Shown here piece by piece: positions 60,670-64,000 of a stretch of DNA of 64,000 bases; the stretch's first letter is position 1, and each line of letters opens with the position of its first letter. A program made the position numbers and the translations under genes. The stretch is from positions 117,931,140 through 117,995,139 of the forward strand of contig NC_081410.1 of NCBI RefSeq assembly GCF_030272615.1, read 5' to 3'. The DNA is from Cryptomeria japonica. Its lineage: Eukaryota; Streptophyta; Pinopsida; Cupressales; Cupressaceae. Under the pieces are notes generated by a model that did no database searches, was not told the DNA's origin, and worked only from the letters and a program-made list of their open reading frames with translations.

Positions 60670-61688
60670 TTGTTGGAATCCAAGAAGGGGGGAGGGGGGG
60701 TGAATCAGTGTTCTACCGATAATGTTAGTTTTGAAATTATTGCTTACTAACAGGTTAACATTAAATAAAATTAAAGTGCATACACCAAATAACACATAAA
60801 GAGTGAACACCATAACACCAATATTTATACGTGGAAAACCCTGCAAAGGGAAAAACCACAGTGGGGCTGATACCCACAATATCTATATACTTTATCAAGG
60901 TATACAAATATTACATGAAGGGGATTGCACATGCAATCAGACCAACCACCTAGAGCTCACTGCTCAACACAAAAGAAGAAGTCTCACTGACTTACAAAGC
61001 ATTACAAAGTAATTACAAGAAGAAGTAACTTATAAGATGCATCCGACCATGCTAGATAAGTTCTGGTTCATGCTTAGATAACCTTCACTATGTATCGGTT
61101 TGTTGATGCTTTGTTCTGCCTTGTTCTGCTACCGATTAGGCTGTGTACGTGAAAGTGCACACAAATATTCTATTCACTAACCAAAATGCATACCGATAAT
61201 CTTTGAATAATTCGCAACCAAAATTCACATTCCAAACTTTATATCTATCCATCGCTGAAAGGATCTCCTTAAATATCCTCCTAACTTCCACCATGTCGTC
61301 TTCAATGACAAGTATAAACCTGCCAGTTGCTAGATCATCATGAATATCAAACATAATCCCAATGATCATGTCAGACTTCACACAATACCATAAATTCCAT
61401 GAAATAAATAATCAGGGCCATAATATCTCCTAGTCATGTCCTATCCATTATCGGGTTCCAAATACGTGTTACCAGGATCAGTTATCAGGATCAGGACTTA
61501 GCCGGTTGTGAAGCGAAGTGAATGTTGTATAAGTGTAATGAATGTTGGTTAACCCAAACAAAGCAAAGTGATAAAACAATGAATCCAAATAAAGAATATA
61601 TACACCTGGAGATGAGTTCCCATGAGTTGCCATTAATGACAACCCAAAATGCCATTAACTCTTACAGGATGAGTGTCAATTGTCAACA
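60670..61688 (-). repeat. LTR of gag-only element 2 (about 1.0 kb)
   Basis: The plus strand begins TGTTGGAATCC and ends TGTCAACA, giving a 5-bp TGTTG/CAACA terminal repeat. To its right gypsy 4 coding sequence resumes. The right boundary is approximate, since the partner LTR is absent. Confidence 0.55.
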
Positions 61689-61699
61689 CAGGTGTGACC

Positions 61700-62346
61700 G
61701 CAATGACCAAATTTATCACAGTACTTAGACAACAACTAGTAGAGGTGTCCATCAACAATTGAGTGCACCTTCTAGGGGTGGTGGTGGTATGGGCTGGAAT
61801 ACAGGATATTTCTTTTGTGGACAATAGGGTCACATTGCTAGATATTGCCCCCAGTAGCGTGCATAGGGATCCAGTTATAGACCAGCTACCTCAGAACCTA
61901 CAGTAGGAGATGCTGACAAGAGCCACAAGATTCATGTAGCGGTTGGAAACCGCCAAGCAGAACATCAGAGAACTATAGTGGAGGCATCAAGTGTGTTGCA
62001 AGGTACTACTATATCTGTTTTGTTTGATTTCAAATCATTTGATTCTTTTATATCACCTTCTCTTGTTAAGCGATGTGGACTAGCGGCAATAGAGCAGGGT
62101 GTTAGGTGGAAAATAGAGTTATCTTCCGGGGTTAAGGTTGTGGTAGAAACCTTGGTCCGTGGATGTGAATTGCAAATTGGTAAATTGCATACCTCTGCGG
62201 ACCTGCGTATCATGGCTTTCGGTTCCTATGATATTGTTTTAGGCATGGATTGGTTGTCAACCAATCAAGCCGTCATAGATTGCCAAAATAAAACACTAAA
62301 GTGTTTGGACCGTTCGGGTAGTTTGATGGAAGTGGTTGGCATATAG
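61700..62346 (+). pseudogene. gypsy 4 gag end and retropepsin
   Basis: The knuckle reads YFFCGQ-GHIARYCP (about 61808-61852), with the first Cys replaced by Tyr or Phe and a TAG (61825-61827) inside. The protease spans 61978-62346 in one open frame: TTISVLFDFKSFDSFISPSL, then YDIVLGMDWLSTNQAVIDC. The family active site (Asp-Ser-Gly-Ala) is replaced by Asp-Phe-Lys-Ser, so the enzyme could not work, yet the frame is open. Confidence 0.8.
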
Positions 62347-62427
62347 AGATCTGTTTCTCTATGCTTGATTTCTGCTATGCAGCTCAAGTGATGTATGCAT
62401 TAGGGATGTCAGTTATTTCCCGCGTCA

Positions 62428-63319
62428 ATGAATGACTTGGAGATGGATGAAAGTTGGGAGGTATCCCTCGATGATCATCCCTTGTTGAAAGAGTTTGCAT
62501 ATGTCTTTCCGAGTGAGATATCGGGTGTGCCTCCTAAGAGGGACATTGATTTCAAAATTGACTTGATGTCGAGAGCTGAACCTATCTCACGTACACCATA
62601 TCGGATGACAACACAAGAGCTCAAAGAACATTAGTTGCAGTTGGAGGACCGGTTGGCAAAAGGGTTTATCCAACCTAGTGTCTCTCCTTGGGGAGCACCT
62701 GTTATATTTCTGAAGAAGAAGGATGGGTATCTCCGCCTATGCATTGACTACCAATAGTTGAACAAATTGACAGTGAAAAATCATTACCCGTTGTCGAGGA
62801 TTGATGATCTGTTTGACTAGATAAAGGAGCTGAAGGTATTCTCAAAGATCGTTTTGAAATTGGGTTACCACCAGTTGAGGATCATGGAGGCGGATGTTGA
62901 TAAGACAACTTTCCGCAGTTGCTAAGGCCATTATGAGTTAATCATCATGTTGTCTTAGTTGGCTAATGCACCATCTGTTTTCATAAGCCTTATGAATGGC
63001 ATTTTTCAGGACATATTTGGATAGATTCATCCTTGTGTTCCTTGATGACATACTAATTTATTCTAGGACCATGGAGGAGCATGAGGAACATATGAGTCAG
63101 GTATTGCAAAGTCTGAGGGAGAACAGGTTGTATGCAAACGTGGATGAATGTGAATTATTTCAGATTGAGATCAAGTATCTTGGGCATGCCATTTCAGGAG
63201 AGGGTATTGCAATGCATCCCTTGAAGATCCAAGATATTCTAGAGTGGTATGCACCTACGAACATATCTGAGGTTCACAGTTTCATGGGTTTGGCAGGTTA
63301 TTATCGAAGGTTTGTTTAG
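62428..63319 (+). pseudogene. gypsy 4 reverse transcriptase
   Basis: Motifs: [45 protein letters not shown], then FSKIVLKLGYHQL, where the first catalytic Asp (KIDL) has become Val, then a decayed stretch, and FLDDILIYSRTMEEHEEH with the YxDD box intact. Stops at 62632, 62755 and 62818 are TAG at expected Gln codons; one or more frame changes occur at about 62930-63000. Then LHxMGLAGYYRRFV-type sequence. Inactive. Confidence 0.85.
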
Positions 63320-63376
63320 GGGTTCTCTAGGATTGCTCATCACATCACTTCCCTGCAGAGAAAAGGGAAGAAATTC

Positions 63377-63760
63377 ATGTGGCCAAAGAAGTGTCAAGTT
63401 TCCTTTCAGATTTTAAAGGAGAAGTTGACCAGTGCACCTATTTTGGTAGTCCTTGTTCCATCCAGTGATTTTTTGGTCTGCATAGATGTGTCTTTGGAAG
63501 GATTAGGTGCGGTGTTAATGAAATATAGGAGAGTGATTTCTTATGAGTCCCGTAAACTTAAGAAACATGAGCTTAATTATCCTACACATAATATAGAGAT
63601 GGCGGTTGTAGTGCACGCTTTGGTTCATTGGAGGCACTTTCTCTTGGGGCATCGGTTTGAGTTGCATACAGATCATCACAACTTGCAGTACATATTTACA
63701 CAACCGAACTTTAATGCTAGATAGAGAAGATGGATGGAATTCCTATGTGAGTACGATTAT
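63377..63760 (+). pseudogene. gypsy 4 RNase H
   Basis: Reads APILVVLVPSSDFLVCIDVS, EGLGAVLMKYRRVISYESRK, YPTHNIEMAVVVHALVHWRH and HTDHHNLQYIFTQPN, keeping Asp, Glu and Asp catalytic positions. A TAG at 63722-63724 sits at an expected Gln of NARQRRW. RRWMEFLCEYDYFI follows. After that, the usual integrase linker cannot be recognised. Confidence 0.85.
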
Positions 63761-64000
63761 TTCATTGGAAAATAACTCTCGCATGCATTGGGAGTTATGG
63801 CTAGCGGGAAAATTATTTCATGGAGCTTTTTTGAAGGGAAAGGTAGAGAGGCTTTTCCCGTGAAGGAAAAAATTGAGGAAAAACTCTGTGCATGGAAAAT
63901 CTATTTGGTTGTTGGGAAAATGGAATGGAATTTATTCTGAATTTTGCAAAGAATTTGAGTATGGGGATTGAAATCATTTGTTGAAGTCTTGATTTGGCTA
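63761..64000. other. Unassigned right edge
   Basis: No recognisable motif. The gypsy frame loses its expected sequence here, suggesting an insertion or deletion breakpoint at about 63770. Confidence 0.4.

Larger units (their letters stand above)
58385..61688 (-). mobile_element. Gag-only LTR element 2 (partial)
   Basis: The minus strand has an LTR (61688-60670), a mutated primer binding site, gag with long coiled coil and zinc knuckles (about 60560-59667), then the unknown ORF (59132-58385). The left end is cut off where it meets gypsy 3; no second LTR is visible. The LTR start (TGTTGGAATCC, then GGGGTGAATCAGTG) resembles that of gag-only element 1 (TGTTGAACAC, then GGGGTGAATCAGTG), so the two families are related. 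No pol motif. Confidence 0.7.
61689..63760 (+). mobile_element. Ty3/gypsy element 4 (partial)
   Basis: The plus strand has the gag C-terminus with knuckle (61700-61860), retropepsin (61960-62340), RT (62428-63319) and RNase H (63377-63760). The gag N-terminus is missing on the left at the gag-only LTR. Coding similarity fades after 63760. It has its own knuckle and protease, so it is distinct from gypsy 3. Confidence 0.85.

Overview
The window looks like gymnosperm nuclear DNA, most likely from a conifer. It is AT-rich, has one intron-containing cellular gene in 64 kb, and is otherwise packed with nested, mutated retrotransposons: Ty3/gypsy, Ty1/copia, L1-type LINEs with a plant DUF4283-type ORF1, tRNA-derived SINEs and gag-only LTR elements with 1-3.5 kb LTRs. 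A large-genome angiosperm cannot be excluded from sequence alone. All family assignments come from reading motifs; no database was searched.

Layout. 1-6009: minus-strand Ty3/gypsy element (RT, protease, CCHC, gag, primer binding site, ~3.5 kb LTR with a hairpin array and an (AT)61 tract). 6063-12190: nearly complete minus-strand LINE with RNase H and a 13-bp target-site duplication (TSD). 12204-16400: non-coding, partly LTR-like. 16400-21130: decayed minus-strand gypsy element containing a 605-bp tandem duplication and a solo LTR (16800-17330) with a 5-bp TSD. 23220-36500: plus-strand copia remnant split by two LTR insertions: a 2.26-kb non-coding element (24019-26278) and an 8.66-kb gag-only element (26903-35565). 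36541-40760: AT-rich non-coding DNA with minisatellites and a tRNA-like sequence. 40766-45010: an intact five-exon GDSL esterase/lipase gene, the only plausible cellular gene, with introns full of local tandem repeats and foldback MITEs. 46128-46371: SINE with a 16-bp TSD. 47683-54699: plus-strand LINE without recognisable RNase H, with a 14-bp TSD and a tandemly duplicated 5' junction. 56981-58380: gypsy gag/protease fragment. 58385-61688: minus-strand gag-only LTR element with coiled-coil gag, associated with an unrecognised second ORF. 61700-63760: plus-strand gypsy protease/RT/RNase H, decayed.

How the parts relate. The GDSL gene should encode a secreted hydrolase; everything else is transposon sequence or filler. 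Insertion order can be read from nesting: the copia element is older than both elements inside it, the gypsy at 16.4-21 kb is older than its solo LTR, and the small LTR element (LTRs ~95% identical by eye) is younger than the gag-only element (LTRs roughly 88-90%). Across unrelated elements many premature stops are TAG where the family has glutamine (CAG), as expected from deamination of methylated CHG cytosines.

The best candidates for something little described are the two related gag-only LTR families (26903-35565 and 58385-61688), the unknown ORF with a plant-mRNA-like leader at 59132-58385, and the MITE family found repeatedly at the GDSL locus.
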